Shown here: positions 7,712 to 15,310 of the stretch, one piece after another | Layout: every line of letters begins with the position of its first letter | How positions within the stretch are numbered: the first letter of the stretch is position 1 | Assembly: GCA_022561675.1 (NCBI GenBank) | Contig: JADFQT010000014.1 | Span: forward strand, 1 to 16,894 | Source of the DNA: Chloroflexota bacterium | GTDB lineage: Bacteria; Chloroflexota; Dehalococcoidia; Lucifugimonadales; UBA3495 | Direction of reading: 5' to 3' | Length of the DNA: 16,894 nt | Program-made: the position numbers and the translations under genes | The notes under the pieces: model-generated | Database searches by the model: none | Told to the model about the DNA's origin: nothing | Seen by the model: the letters and a program-made list of their open reading frames with translations, nothing else

Positions 7712-10003
7712 CTAATGGCCTCCCGGAGCCACGGTCTTGATGATTTCCTCACCGGGGTTGTTAATTATCTGGTTGCCAATTTCTCTGGCGGCGTACTCCC
7801 CTTCAAACTTGGAGACTCGGAGGCTCTCTCCGGTGGGCGCCAGGCGAACCCGGTTGCCGGCCCAGGCCAAGGCCCCGGTTTCGTTAACCAGAGCGGCGTC
7901 TAATATACTAAGAATGTTGGAGCTTTCCCGCTCCTCTCCGCCCACCGCGTAGCCAGGCCCGTTGCGGCGGCCTTGACCCATGGGCACGGCGACCACGTCG
8001 GGCGGCAGAGCCGGATTGGGGTACAAAAGCGCCTGGATGAAACTCCCGTTGGCTTCAATTCGGATTACATCACCCTCGCGCCAGCCCATGTCGCTGGCCC
8101 GCCGGGCGTTTACCTCCACCCAGGTCTGCCAGGTAACGGTGGTGATGGGGTCGGGAGCGGACTGCGCCCAGGGCAGGTGGGTGTTCCGGCCATCCAGCAG
8201 AGTGTTGTGGGCAAAGGGAATCAGGTAAAATTCGCTCGAGCCCAAAGCCGCTGGCTCCGACGCCCCTTTGGCTATCTGGGAGTAGAGCCCTTCGGTAGGT
8301 TTGACCGCAGGGCCGGTTGTTTTTTCGTCCCACCAGCCGCCCTGCCGCAACAGCTTGGTCCAGAACTCCTTTTCAGAGCCGGCGTCAATGGAGCCGCGAT
8401 CCAGCGCGAAAAGCGCGTTGGAGCTTTCTTCAAGGGCTTCTAGCAGGTTGTTCCAGGGCAGGCGGGCGTCCTCCCGAAGTTCCTGGGCTGTGCTCAGGAG
8501 AATATCTCCAAAGCTGCGGGGGTCCAAGCTGCTCAGGGGATTGACCACTGGCTGCTGGATGCCCACTACCTGAAAGCCCGGGCCGGGGTTGGGAGTATCG
8601 GCGCCCCAGTCCTCCAGGTATATCCGGTCGGGAAGGATCAGGTCGGCCAGGGCGCTGGTTTCATCCAGGAAGGGGGAAAAACTGACCGTGAATACGTCTG
8701 TCCTTTTAATGGCATCCTCAAGCCCCACGGCCTGGGGTAGCCCGTAAACCGGGTCGGCCTGATGGACCAGCAGCAGCTTGGTTTTCCCCTCGTTCAACGC
8801 TGAGACCACCTGCTGCCATTGGGCTAGGGCTGCGACGACTGGGGGTTGGGGCCATTCTGGCAAGGGGCTCTTGGGGTTGAACCGGAGGCCGCCGGTTGCC
8901 CCCACGCTGCCGACCAGGTAGTTCAGCGCGTAGATGGCCTCCAGGTTGAAGAGACCGTTTTTCTGCGCCCCGGCCGAATCGCCGCCGATGGCCAGGCTGG
9001 GGCGGTGGCTGGCAAAATCCCGCGCCAGCTCGCGAATGGACTCCGCGGCGGAGCGACCCCCCAGCATTGCTTCCGGCCATCCCAGCTTGGGGCCGATCGA
9101 TTCTGGGCTGAAATCTGCTAGGAATCCCGCTTCTTGCCCGCCGGTGAGGGCCTGCAGGTCCACGTCATCGGCCTGTAATTTTTCTTGGACAATGACATGA
9201 GCCAGGCTGAGGGCTAGGTGCCCTTCCATTCCGGGTTTTATCGGCAGCCACTTGTCAGCGTTGGCGGCGGTCATGGAAAACCGGGGGTCGATCTGCACGA
9301 ACGTGCCGCGGCCCGAACCAACCTCGGCATCGCGCAGGTCTCCAAATCCGATGGACCAGCGGGTGGGAGAAATCCAGGTGGAGAGAAAGTCGGCGCCGAA
9401 GGAGAGCAGGAAGTTGGCGTTACCGATATCCAGATCGGGCAGCAACTCCTGGTCGAAGACGTTTTTGACCGCGGCCTGATAGGTGGCGTTACTCAGGGCT
9501 TCAAAAGTGATATGGCTTCCCCCAAAGGCCTGGGCGAATCGGCCGGCGATGGTGCCCAAGGGACCGCTTAAAGGCTCGGTCACCAGGACCAGGTCTTCCC
9601 CTCGAGTCTCTAGCTGTTCTTTCAGCTTGTCCAGGGCAATATTCCAGCCCACGGGCTGCAACGTTCCGTTAATCCGCAGCAGGGGACCCGCCAGGCGGTC
9701 CGGATGGTAAAGGGCCTGCAAACCGGCGTCGCAGCGGGCGCTCTGTTTGCCCAGGTTGATTGGGTACTTGGGGTTGCCTTGAACCTTTTTGGCGCGCCCC
9801 TCCATCACCCGCACCAGCACTCCTTCGCTGGAGGGACAGTGCCTGCACAGGGTGGCGTACCAGTTATCCCGGCCTTTGACTAGGTCTTCCGGCTGGTTTA
9901 CCGGGCTCTGCGTTTTAAGGTCATCCCCAAATGCATCGCAGGCCACCGCCCCTATCGCGGAGAGGCCAGCCCAAGCCAGGAAATTGCGCCGTGTCAGTTT
10001 CAT
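7712..10003 (-). CDS. actB1: ACIII subunit ActB1, molybdopterin-oxidoreductase fold, Tat-exported
   Basis: The 763-residue protein matches the N-terminal, molybdopterin-oxidoreductase-like half of ActB. This domain is known to be a scaffold without molybdenum in characterised ACIII. The N-terminus is a twin-arginine signal (TRRNFLAWAG), and a lipobox-like AVAC puts C22 as a possible lipid anchor. A ferredoxin-like start follows (CRHC with C53 and C56, then VEMEGRA-type text, GNPKYPINLG and SARCDAG with C91), then the long MopB body (LDKLKEQLE, FGGSHITFEALSN, YALNYLVGSVGATGG, LADLILPD) and a C-terminal MGQGRRNGPGYAVG. Only three of the four cysteines of a classical MopB cluster are present; E60 is in the third position. 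It starts 21 nt after actA with AAGGA upstream. ActB2 follows after 50 nt. Confidence 0.92.
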   Translation of the reverse strand: MKLTRRNFLAWAGLSAIGAVACDAFGDDLKTQSPVNQPEDLVKGRDNWYATLCRHCPSSEGVLVRVMEGRAKKVQGNPKYPINLGKQSARCDAGLQALYHPDRLAGPLLRINGTLQPVGWNIALDKLKEQLETRGEDLVLVTEPLSGPLGTIAGRFAQAFGGSHITFEALSNATYQAAVKNVFDQELLPDLDIGNANFLLSFGADFLSTWISPTRWSIGFGDLRDAEVGSGRGTFVQIDPRFSMTAANADKWLPIKPGMEGHLALSLAHVIVQEKLQADDVDLQALTGGQEAGFLADFSPESIGPKLGWPEAMLGGRSAAESIRELARDFASHRPSLAIGGDSAGAQKNGLFNLEAIYALNYLVGSVGATGGLRFNPKSPLPEWPQPPVVAALAQWQQVVSALNEGKTKLLLVHQADPVYGLPQAVGLEDAIKRTDVFTVSFSPFLDETSALADLILPDRIYLEDWGADTPNPGPGFQVVGIQQPVVNPLSSLDPRSFGDILLSTAQELREDARLPWNNLLEALEESSNALFALDRGSIDAGSEKEFWTKLLRQGGWWDEKTTGPAVKPTEGLYSQIAKGASEPAALGSSEFYLIPFAHNTLLDGRNTHLPWAQSAPDPITTVTWQTWVEVNARRASDMGWREGDVIRIEANGSFIQALLYPNPALPPDVVAVPMGQGRRNGPGYAVGGEERESSNILSILDAALVNETGALAWAGNRVRLAPTGESLRVSKFEGEYAAREIGNQIINNPGEEIIKTVAPGGH

Positions 10004-10024
10004 AAAGGGAGGTCCTTACCTACT

Positions 10025-10687
10025 TCACTTATGACAAATTGTGCAATCGGTGGCCACGTTGTTTTGCCGGTGACAGTCCAGGCAGGTCCCCATCTTGAGA
10101 GACTGTCCGGCCTGAGGCTGGACTTCGGTCATGCTGGCTACGTCACCGTGGCAGACCGAGCAAGCCTGGCCCACCGGCATGGGAAGCTGCCGGGAACCGC
10201 CTCCTCCCAGGGGAATTTCCGCCATACGCGGTTCGCCTTGGGTCAGAAATCGGATGTGGGCTTCGTGAATGAACCGGACGTGGTCCGGCAGCCGGTAGAC
10301 CCGCTCCCAATCTATGGGATTCCCGTCGGCGAATCGGTCGACCACCCGCTGAACCTCGACCAAGTTCACAGCGGTGTCTCCCACCAAATTCTCCGGATTT
10401 ATCTGTTTGTGGCAGAAGACGCAGGTTTCCACCGCCGGGACGGTGGCAGCCGCGCCCTTGGTCACGTTTCTGTGGCAGAACTCGCACTGGATGCCCACCC
10501 CTCCCGTCTCCACTGACCCAGCGTGCACCGTATGAGGAAAGGCGATGGGCTGGGGAGGAGCGTTGCCCAGACCAAACGGCGGATTGGAGAACCAGGACAT
10601 TAGCAGAACTACTACAATGAACCCGACCACGGCGGTAACCACCAGGCCAACCAGGGCCAGAGGTATCATATTTGCCGTTGGCTTCAT
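10025..10687 (-). CDS. actA: ACIII subunit ActA, pentaheme cytochrome c
   Basis: ActA is the multiheme cytochrome of alternative complex III that passes electrons to the soluble acceptor or the oxidase. In 220 residues there are exactly five CXXCH sites: CEFCH (68-72), CVFCH (89-93), CSVCH (176-180), CLDCH (202-206) and CTICH (215-219). One uncleaved N-terminal helix (about 8-31) anchors it. Histidines such as H52, H55, H136, H141 and H144 (FPHTVH, HVRFIHEAHI) are candidates for distal heme ligands. The ATG is supported by the signal-anchor reading. It is followed 21 nt later by actB1 and preceded by a small membrane protein gene 82 nt away. Confidence 0.95.
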   Translation of the reverse strand: MKPTANMIPLALVGLVVTAVVGFIVVVLLMSWFSNPPFGLGNAPPQPIAFPHTVHAGSVETGGVGIQCEFCHRNVTKGAAATVPAVETCVFCHKQINPENLVGDTAVNLVEVQRVVDRFADGNPIDWERVYRLPDHVRFIHEAHIRFLTQGEPRMAEIPLGGGGSRQLPMPVGQACSVCHGDVASMTEVQPQAGQSLKMGTCLDCHRQNNVATDCTICHK

Positions 10688-10769
10688 TAAGTCAGAGCCT
10701 TTGCGGAACCCGCCGCCTGCCTAATGACCAAGCCTGGAGTCTCCCGCTGAATCCCAGGGATAGGCCGCC

Positions 10770-11072
10770 CTAAATCCAAAAATTCCCCCAGATGTTCCGC
10801 AATGTTCCGGGAGCCTGAATCGCTATTAGAACCGCCAGGATTACCGCTCCGGCCAAAGCCACCAAACCGAACACGGTAATGGGTAGGCGTAGCGTCGACA
10901 TTTTCTGGGGAAGGTGGCCGGTGTCGACGGCCGAAGGGATGAAGGCGTGTGCGATCATCATGCTGAAGGCAAAGGTGATTACAAGAGGGAAAAAGACCCA
11001 GAGAAGGGTCAACCAGTTGCTCAAGTTGGCCCAGTCGGTGCTTCCTAATCCTGAGGGATCCGTCACCGGCAT
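10770..11072 (-). CDS. Small two-helix membrane protein leading the ACIII operon (ActG-like candidate)
   Basis: This 100-residue protein has two clear membrane helices (about 20-42 and 64-86) joined by a polar loop with IPSAVDTGHLP. It has no cysteines and no cofactor motif. It is the promoter-proximal gene, 82 nt ahead of actA on the same strand. I do not recognise the family by sequence. Some ACIII complexes, including that of Chloroflexus, are known to carry a small extra integral membrane subunit called ActG. Position and size suggest the same role here, but this is inference. The ATG at 11072 follows AGGG-rich sequence. An alternative is an assembly factor or an unrelated membrane peptide. 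Confidence 0.75.
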   Translation of the reverse strand: MPVTDPSGLGSTDWANLSNWLTLLWVFFPLVITFAFSMMIAHAFIPSAVDTGHLPQKMSTLRLPITVFGLVALAGAVILAVLIAIQAPGTLRNIWGNFWI

Positions 11073-11132
11073 AACCCCTGCCCTACCACGTCCTAGCTCC
11101 CAAAATGGATGAGGCCGGAAAACCTAGTGAAA

Positions 11133-11159
11133 ATTATCACAGCCCATAAGGGGTGTCAA
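11133..11159 (-). promoter_or_regulatory. Candidate promoter for the ACIII operon
   Basis: On the minus strand a perfect TTGACA (11159-11154) is followed after 15 nt by GATAAT (11138-11133). GATAAT is preceded by TG one base away, giving an extended -10, TGTGATAAT. The spacing is two bases short of ideal, which the extended -10 can offset. Transcription would start near 11126, about 54 nt ahead of the first gene of the cluster. Confidence 0.55.
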
Positions 11160-11239
11160 GGGTATTCGCAAGCTGATCGGGGCCTTTCATTTCGGTCTTT
11201 TGGCCGGTCCTGGTGCCGGACCAACGACAGGGGTATATA

Positions 11240-11283
11240 TCTGCTTCACTTCCCTAATTTTAGCTACAGATCTCTGCTTCACT
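11240..11283. repeat. 11-bp direct repeat in the divergent regulatory region
   Basis: TCTGCTTCACT occurs at 11240-11250 and again at 11273-11283, start to start 33 bp, about three helical turns. Between them is the small palindrome CTAATTTTAG (11254-11263). The pair sits upstream of the plus-strand promoter and between the two divergent operons, so it is a candidate regulator site. No known operator was recognised. The rest of the 307-nt intergenic stretch (11073-11379) holds only the two promoters. Confidence 0.45.
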
Positions 11284-11308
11284 GCCGGAAGCTCAGGCAG
11301 TAGGCGGT

Positions 11309-11337
11309 TTGCGATGACAAACAGCGGGCTATATAAT
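11309..11337 (+). promoter_or_regulatory. Sigma70-type promoter for the 2-oxoacid dehydrogenase operon
   Basis: TTGCGA (11309-11314) and a perfect TATAAT (11332-11337) are separated by the ideal 17 nt. Transcription would start near 11344, leaving a leader of about 36 nt that ends in GGAGGG, 4 nt before the E1 alpha ATG at 11380. Confidence 0.7.
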
Positions 11338-11379
11338 TGGTGAATAAGAGTCTCGCCTTCAGTATCGACGGAGGGAGCG

Positions 11380-12441
11380 ATGACACAAGCCAAGCCCAGG
11401 TCGCCAAAAACTTCCAGAAAGGGCAAAGCAACCGGCAAATCGACCGGGGAAAACCGGGCCGTGGGGTTTCCCGAGGGCCTCACTGAGCAGGATCTGCTGA
11501 ATAGCTACCGTCAGATGGTGCTGGTCCGTAAGACCGATGAGCGTGTCTGGATGATGAACCGGCAGGGGAAAGTTCCAATTGCCGCCTCATGCCAGGGCCA
11601 CGAAGCCGCTCAGCTGGGAAGTTTACTGGCGGCGCAACAAGACGGGGACTGCTTTCTGTTTCCCTACTATCGCGATCTGGCGATAAAAATGATGGTGGGG
11701 CTATCTCCCACTCAGGTAATGCTATCTTTCATGGGCAAAGTGGGAGAGCCTTACAGCGGCGCCCGGCAGTTTCCCCTTCAAGGCGCCGATCTGGAGCACC
11801 GGGTTATCCAAATCTCCAACGTCGTCGGAGCCGGCTTGACCCAGGCAGTGGGGTACGCCCTGGGATGTCGCATGCTGGGCGACGACACCGTGGTCCTGGC
11901 TTACCTGGGTGATGGAGCCACCAGCCAGGGAGAAACCCACGAAGCCATGAACTTCGCCGGAGTGCACCGGCTGCCAGTGGTGTTCGTCTGCGAAAATAAT
12001 CGCTACGCCATCTCGGTTCCGCAGAGCCTGCAAATGGCGATAACGGATGTGGCCAGCCGTGCCGAAGGCTACGGTTTTCCCGGCGTCGTAGTAGATGGCA
12101 TGGACCTGGTGCAGTCGTACCAGGCTACTCGCGAGGGGATCAAGCACGCCCGCTCCCAGGGCCCAGTTTTTCTGGAAATGAAGGTGGAGCGCCTGATGCC
12201 CCACACCACCGACGACGATGACCGGCGTTACCGTGGTGATGACGAGGTGGAGCAGGCCCGGCTGCGAGACCCCCTGGTTACCTTCCCCGCCTATCTGAAG
12301 GAGCAGGGGATTCTTACCGATCAGGAAGCGGAAGAAATCAATGCGGAGGCGCAGCGGGCGGTGAATGAAGCCACCGACGTTGCCGAGGCCGCCTCTCCGC
12401 CGGATGCATCCGATATGCTTAGCCATGTGTATGCTCCCTAG
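11380..12441 (+). CDS. 2-oxoacid dehydrogenase E1 component, alpha subunit (pyruvate or branched-chain type)
   Basis: This is the thiamine-diphosphate-binding half of the E1 decarboxylase, which decarboxylates a 2-oxoacid and transfers the acyl group to the E2 lipoyl arm. It has 353 residues, with a basic, disordered N-terminus of about 30. The thiamine diphosphate/Mg motif runs from GDG (177-179) to ENN (205-207), followed by RYAIS. HTTDDDDRRYR (275-285) corresponds to the mobile HSTSDD-type loop of branched-chain E1 alpha. The usual GRQMPxH segment reads ARQFPLQ (128-134), lacking the histidine. Similarity leans to the branched-chain/archaeal-type subgroup, but substrate cannot be settled from sequence, so no symbol is given. 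ATG with GGAGGG 4 nt upstream. E1 beta follows after 146 nt. Confidence 0.92.
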   Translation: MTQAKPRSPKTSRKGKATGKSTGENRAVGFPEGLTEQDLLNSYRQMVLVRKTDERVWMMNRQGKVPIAASCQGHEAAQLGSLLAAQQDGDCFLFPYYRDLAIKMMVGLSPTQVMLSFMGKVGEPYSGARQFPLQGADLEHRVIQISNVVGAGLTQAVGYALGCRMLGDDTVVLAYLGDGATSQGETHEAMNFAGVHRLPVVFVCENNRYAISVPQSLQMAITDVASRAEGYGFPGVVVDGMDLVQSYQATREGIKHARSQGPVFLEMKVERLMPHTTDDDDRRYRGDDEVEQARLRDPLVTFPAYLKEQGILTDQEAEEINAEAQRAVNEATDVAEAASPPDASDMLSHVYAP

Positions 12442-12587
12442 TCAGCACGGCGATTTTCGCGGGCCGGTTACCCGGACATAGCTTAAACGGTATGTTGCCT
12501 AAATGTGTTATTACCTGAACAATAGAAGGAAAATTCGGGTAGCCGGCAGGAATTTAACCCCGGCTGGACTTCAACCGGTGAGGAGTG

Positions 12588-13571
12588 ATGCCTCTTAAAA
12601 GCGTGATCGAAGCTGTTCGCGAGGCCATGCTGGAGGAAATGCGGCGGGACGAAAAGGTGTTCGTCATGGGGGAGGATGTGGGCCTGCGGGGCGGTGTGTT
12701 TCTGGCCACCCAGGGATTTTTGGAGGAGTTCGGCCAGGCGCGCGCGCTGGATACCCCGCTGGCAGAGGCCTCGATTATGGGCATCGCCTTGGGGGCGGCA
12801 TTTCGCGGGTTAAGGCCCATACCAGAAGTTGAGTTCGCCGATTTCGTCTGGCCCAGCGTCAACCAGCTAATCGGCGAAGCCGCTCGGGTTTGCTACGGCA
12901 CCAATGGCGCTTTGTCCGTTCCCATGGTGGTGCGCATACCCTATGGTGGGGGGATTCGGGGCGGTTTGTTCCACTCGCAAAATGTCGAGGCCTACTTCTG
13001 CCACACTCCCGGGCTGAAAGTAATCGCCCCAGCCACTCCTTACGACGCCAAGGGGCTGCTGAAGTCTGCCATACGGGACGACAATCCCGTGGTTTTTCTG
13101 GAGCATAAAAAAACCTACCGTTTGGTGCGCGGCGAGGTTCCGGAAGAGGAATACCTCCTGCCCATTGGTAAAGCCGATGTCAAGCGGGCGGGCGACAACG
13201 TCACCGTGGTCAGCTACGGGTTGATGCTTCATTATTGCCTGGAAGCCGCCGAGGTGGTGGCCGCCGAGGGTATCGACGTGGAGGTGGTGGACCTGCGGAC
13301 CCTGAAGCCGCTGGACAAAGAGACTGTAGTGGAGTCGGTGAAGAAGACCGCCAAGCTGCTGATCGTTCACGAAGACAACCTAACCGGTGGCGTCGGGGCT
13401 GAAGTGGCGGCGCTGGTAGCGGACGAAGCCTTCGAGTATTTGGACGGTCCCATAACCCGCCTTTGTGGTCCGGACGTTCCGACCATGCCCTTTGCCCAGC
13501 CGCTGGAGGACGCCTATATGCCCAACACCGAAAAAGTGGCCGAGGCTTTACGCAAGCTGGCCGCCTACTGA
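12588..13571 (+). CDS. 2-oxoacid dehydrogenase E1 component, beta subunit
   Basis: The beta subunit completes the E1 alpha2beta2 tetramer and supplies the glutamate that activates thiamine diphosphate. The 327-residue protein has GED (28-30), DTPLAEASIMG with E60 as the cofactor-activating residue, and EVEFADFVWPSVNQL. The segment GGLFHSQNVEAYFCHTPGLK contains H129, which lies at the active-site entrance in relatives. The transketolase C-terminal domain follows (VSYG, VVDLRTLKPLD, LIVHEDNLTGGVGAE). Start: GGTGA at 12577-12581 is spaced 6 nt from the ATG at 12588; an overlapping GTG at 12585 would add one residue. The 146-nt gap after E1 alpha holds only a weak promoter-like pair (TTGCCT 12495-12500, AACAAT 12518-12523). 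Confidence 0.95.
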   Translation: MPLKSVIEAVREAMLEEMRRDEKVFVMGEDVGLRGGVFLATQGFLEEFGQARALDTPLAEASIMGIALGAAFRGLRPIPEVEFADFVWPSVNQLIGEAARVCYGTNGALSVPMVVRIPYGGGIRGGLFHSQNVEAYFCHTPGLKVIAPATPYDAKGLLKSAIRDDNPVVFLEHKKTYRLVRGEVPEEEYLLPIGKADVKRAGDNVTVVSYGLMLHYCLEAAEVVAAEGIDVEVVDLRTLKPLDKETVVESVKKTAKLLIVHEDNLTGGVGAEVAALVADEAFEYLDGPITRLCGPDVPTMPFAQPLEDAYMPNTEKVAEALRKLAAY

Positions 13572-13578
13572 GTAACTT

Positions 13579-13795
13579 TCTCAAAACGACCCATGTCATT
13601 CCGAGGGAGCCCTTAGGCTCGGCTTAGGAAAAACTCCGCGACTGAGGAATCTAGATCCTGGGCCCGTAAAACCTCATGAATCGGTATTACAGTTACGCCA
13701 CTGCCAATGGCGACAGACCATGGTCCCAGGGACTTTAGACCCCTCGCGGAGTTTATCCTGGGCAACGCCGCAGGGCTCGGGGTGACATTTTGAGA
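13579..13795. repeat. Foldback (MITE-like) element between E1 beta and E2
   Basis: An approximately 200-bp stretch is one long imperfect inverted repeat. TGTCATTCCGAG (13594-13605) mirrors CTCGGGGTGACA (13776-13787). AGGAAAAACTCCGCGA (13626-13641) mirrors TCGCGGAGTTTATCCT (13744-13759). The inner CTAGATCCTGGGCCC mirrors GGTCCCAGGGACTTTAG. Outside the TGTCA ends, TCTCAAAA (13579-13586) mirrors TTTTGAGA (13788-13795). No coding frame is convincing. The TGTCATTCCGAG...GAATCTAGATC pattern resembles dispersed non-autonomous repeats seen in many bacterial genomes. As RNA it would form a large hairpin between the two genes. Confidence 0.7.
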
Positions 13796-13877
13796 TAATG
13801 ACGAATCGGTCCGGGACCTGATTCCCTTCCCGGTCCTGGCGCCCTTCGCGGCCAGTCTCGCGTATCCAGTCTTAAAA

Positions 13878-13915
13878 GGTAATCTCGAAATACTCTGGTA
13901 ATCTTGAGATACTCC
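13878..13915 (+). repeat. Two-copy 19-nt tandem repeat just upstream of E2
   Basis: GGTAATCTCGAAATACTCT (13878-13896) is followed immediately by GGTAATCTTGAGATACTCC (13897-13915), differing at 3 of 19 positions. It ends 24 nt before the E2 start codon. The spacing of about two helical turns would suit side-by-side binding of a regulator, but no known operator is recognised. The remaining sequence from 13796 to 13877 shows only a weak CCGGGA/TCCCGG stem. Confidence 0.6.
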
Positions 13916-13939
13916 GAATCATCCTTAGGGTGGTGTGCC

Positions 13940-15298
13940 TTGCCCCTAGTAATTGAGCTTCCCCAGGTTGGCGAATCGGTAGTCGAAGGCACCATTGGCA
14001 AGTGGCTGAAGCAGCCAGGGGATCAGGTGGACCGATATGAGCCTTTGGTGGAAGTGATCACCGATAAAGTCACCATGGAAGTCCCTTCGCCGGTGAAGGG
14101 CACTCTGGTCAAGATTCTGGCCGAAGAGGGGGAGGTTGTGCCCATGGGCGCGCCCCTGGCTGAAATTGAAACGTCGGAGGGCATACCTGAGGGCATGGCC
14201 GAGGGCAAGCAAGGGGCGCCGACCCCGGGAGAAGCTGTCCCCTCTTCCGGCACCACCGGCTACTTGCTGAGCGACGTGAAACCGGTGGGTCCCACCGGCG
14301 GCGGACCCGTGGAGGAGCAACCCGCTCCGGTGGCAAGGTCCAGCAGTAATGGCGCCCTGCGGGTTTCTCCGGCGGTGCGCCGCCTGGCCCGGCAGCACAA
14401 CATAGACCTTTCCTTCGTTGTGGGTACCGGCATGGGAGGGCGTATCACCCGCGATGACGTAGTGGAGTATGTGGAGTCCGCCGGTGGTCAGCCCCAGGCT
14501 GTCGCTCCGTCCCCCAACCTCTCCCCGGACCAAGCTGTCCCGGGCGAGGATGCTCCGAGGGAAGCCCCTGCGCCGGCAGGAGAGGAGACGGCCGGGGCAG
14601 CCGATGAAGAGTATGTAAGCCTGACCCCGGTGCGGCGACTGATTGCCGAGGCTATGGTCCGCAGCGTTAGCCAGATTCCCCACGCCTGGAGCATGGTGGA
14701 GGTGGACGTTTCCGGATTGGTGGCCCGGCGCGCCGCAGTGCGGTCGGACTTTGAACAGCGCAATGGAGTGGACCTGACCTACCTTCCCTTCATAATCAAG
14801 GTGGTAGCCGAGTCTCTCCGGGAGAATCCTACCCTTAACGCTACCTGGGGCGGAGACAAAATCATTCTAAAGCGCCGCATCAACCTGGGCATTGCGGTGG
14901 CCGCGCCGACGGGGTTGATCGTCCCGGTGATCCATGACGCGGACCGCCTTAGTATCGCGGGATTGGCCCACGCCCTGCGGGACCTGACCCAACGGGCCCG
15001 GCAAAACCGGCTGACCCTGGAGGATGTCCAGCAAGGCACTTTCACCCTGAACAACACGGGCGCCCTGGGCTCCACCGTATCCCAGCCCATAATCAACCAT
15101 CCTCAAGCCGCGATATTGACCACCGAAGCGATTCAAAAACGCCCGGTGGTGGTCAACGACGCTATCGCCATCAGGGCGATGATGAACCTTTGCATGTCTT
15201 TCGATCACCGCATCAATGACGGGGCTGAGGCCAGCGGCTTTTTGCAATCGGTCAAGGGCCGGTTGGAGGCCATCGGGCCCGACACTGCTATCTATTAA
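13940..15298 (+). CDS. Dihydrolipoamide acyltransferase E2 of 2-oxoacid dehydrogenase complex
   Basis: E2 is the core of the complex: its lipoyl arm picks up the acyl group at E1 and the catalytic domain passes it to CoA. From the TTG at 13940 it has 452 residues. One lipoyl domain (1-78) has the modified lysine K43 in TDKVTMEVPSP. Proline/glycine-rich linkers flank the E1/E3-binding domain (about 141-179, VSPAVRRLARQHNIDL, GGRITRDDV). The acyltransferase domain (about 224-450) ends in the catalytic DHRINDG with H423 and D427. The TTG is chosen because it starts directly at the lipoyl domain and is preceded by AGGGTGG; a TTG at 13904 falls inside the tandem repeat. E3 is not in the window. 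lipB follows 12 nt later. Confidence 0.94.
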   Translation: MPLVIELPQVGESVVEGTIGKWLKQPGDQVDRYEPLVEVITDKVTMEVPSPVKGTLVKILAEEGEVVPMGAPLAEIETSEGIPEGMAEGKQGAPTPGEAVPSSGTTGYLLSDVKPVGPTGGGPVEEQPAPVARSSSNGALRVSPAVRRLARQHNIDLSFVVGTGMGGRITRDDVVEYVESAGGQPQAVAPSPNLSPDQAVPGEDAPREAPAPAGEETAGAADEEYVSLTPVRRLIAEAMVRSVSQIPHAWSMVEVDVSGLVARRAAVRSDFEQRNGVDLTYLPFIIKVVAESLRENPTLNATWGGDKIILKRRINLGIAVAAPTGLIVPVIHDADRLSIAGLAHALRDLTQRARQNRLTLEDVQQGTFTLNNTGALGSTVSQPIINHPQAAILTTEAIQKRPVVVNDAIAIRAMMNLCMSFDHRINDGAEASGFLQSVKGRLEAIGPDTAIY

Positions 15299-15310
15299 GC
15301 GATTGGTCCG

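Noticed and set aside
7712..10003. Active molybdenum enzyme such as a formate or nitrate reductase
   Set aside because: The neighbours are diagnostic of ACIII (pentaheme ActA, ActC, ActD, ActE), and in that complex the MopB-fold subunit is not a molybdenum enzyme.
13946..14683. Minus-strand open frame (245 codons) opposite E2
   Set aside because: Shadow of the lipoyl and linker regions of E2; low-complexity composition and no motif.
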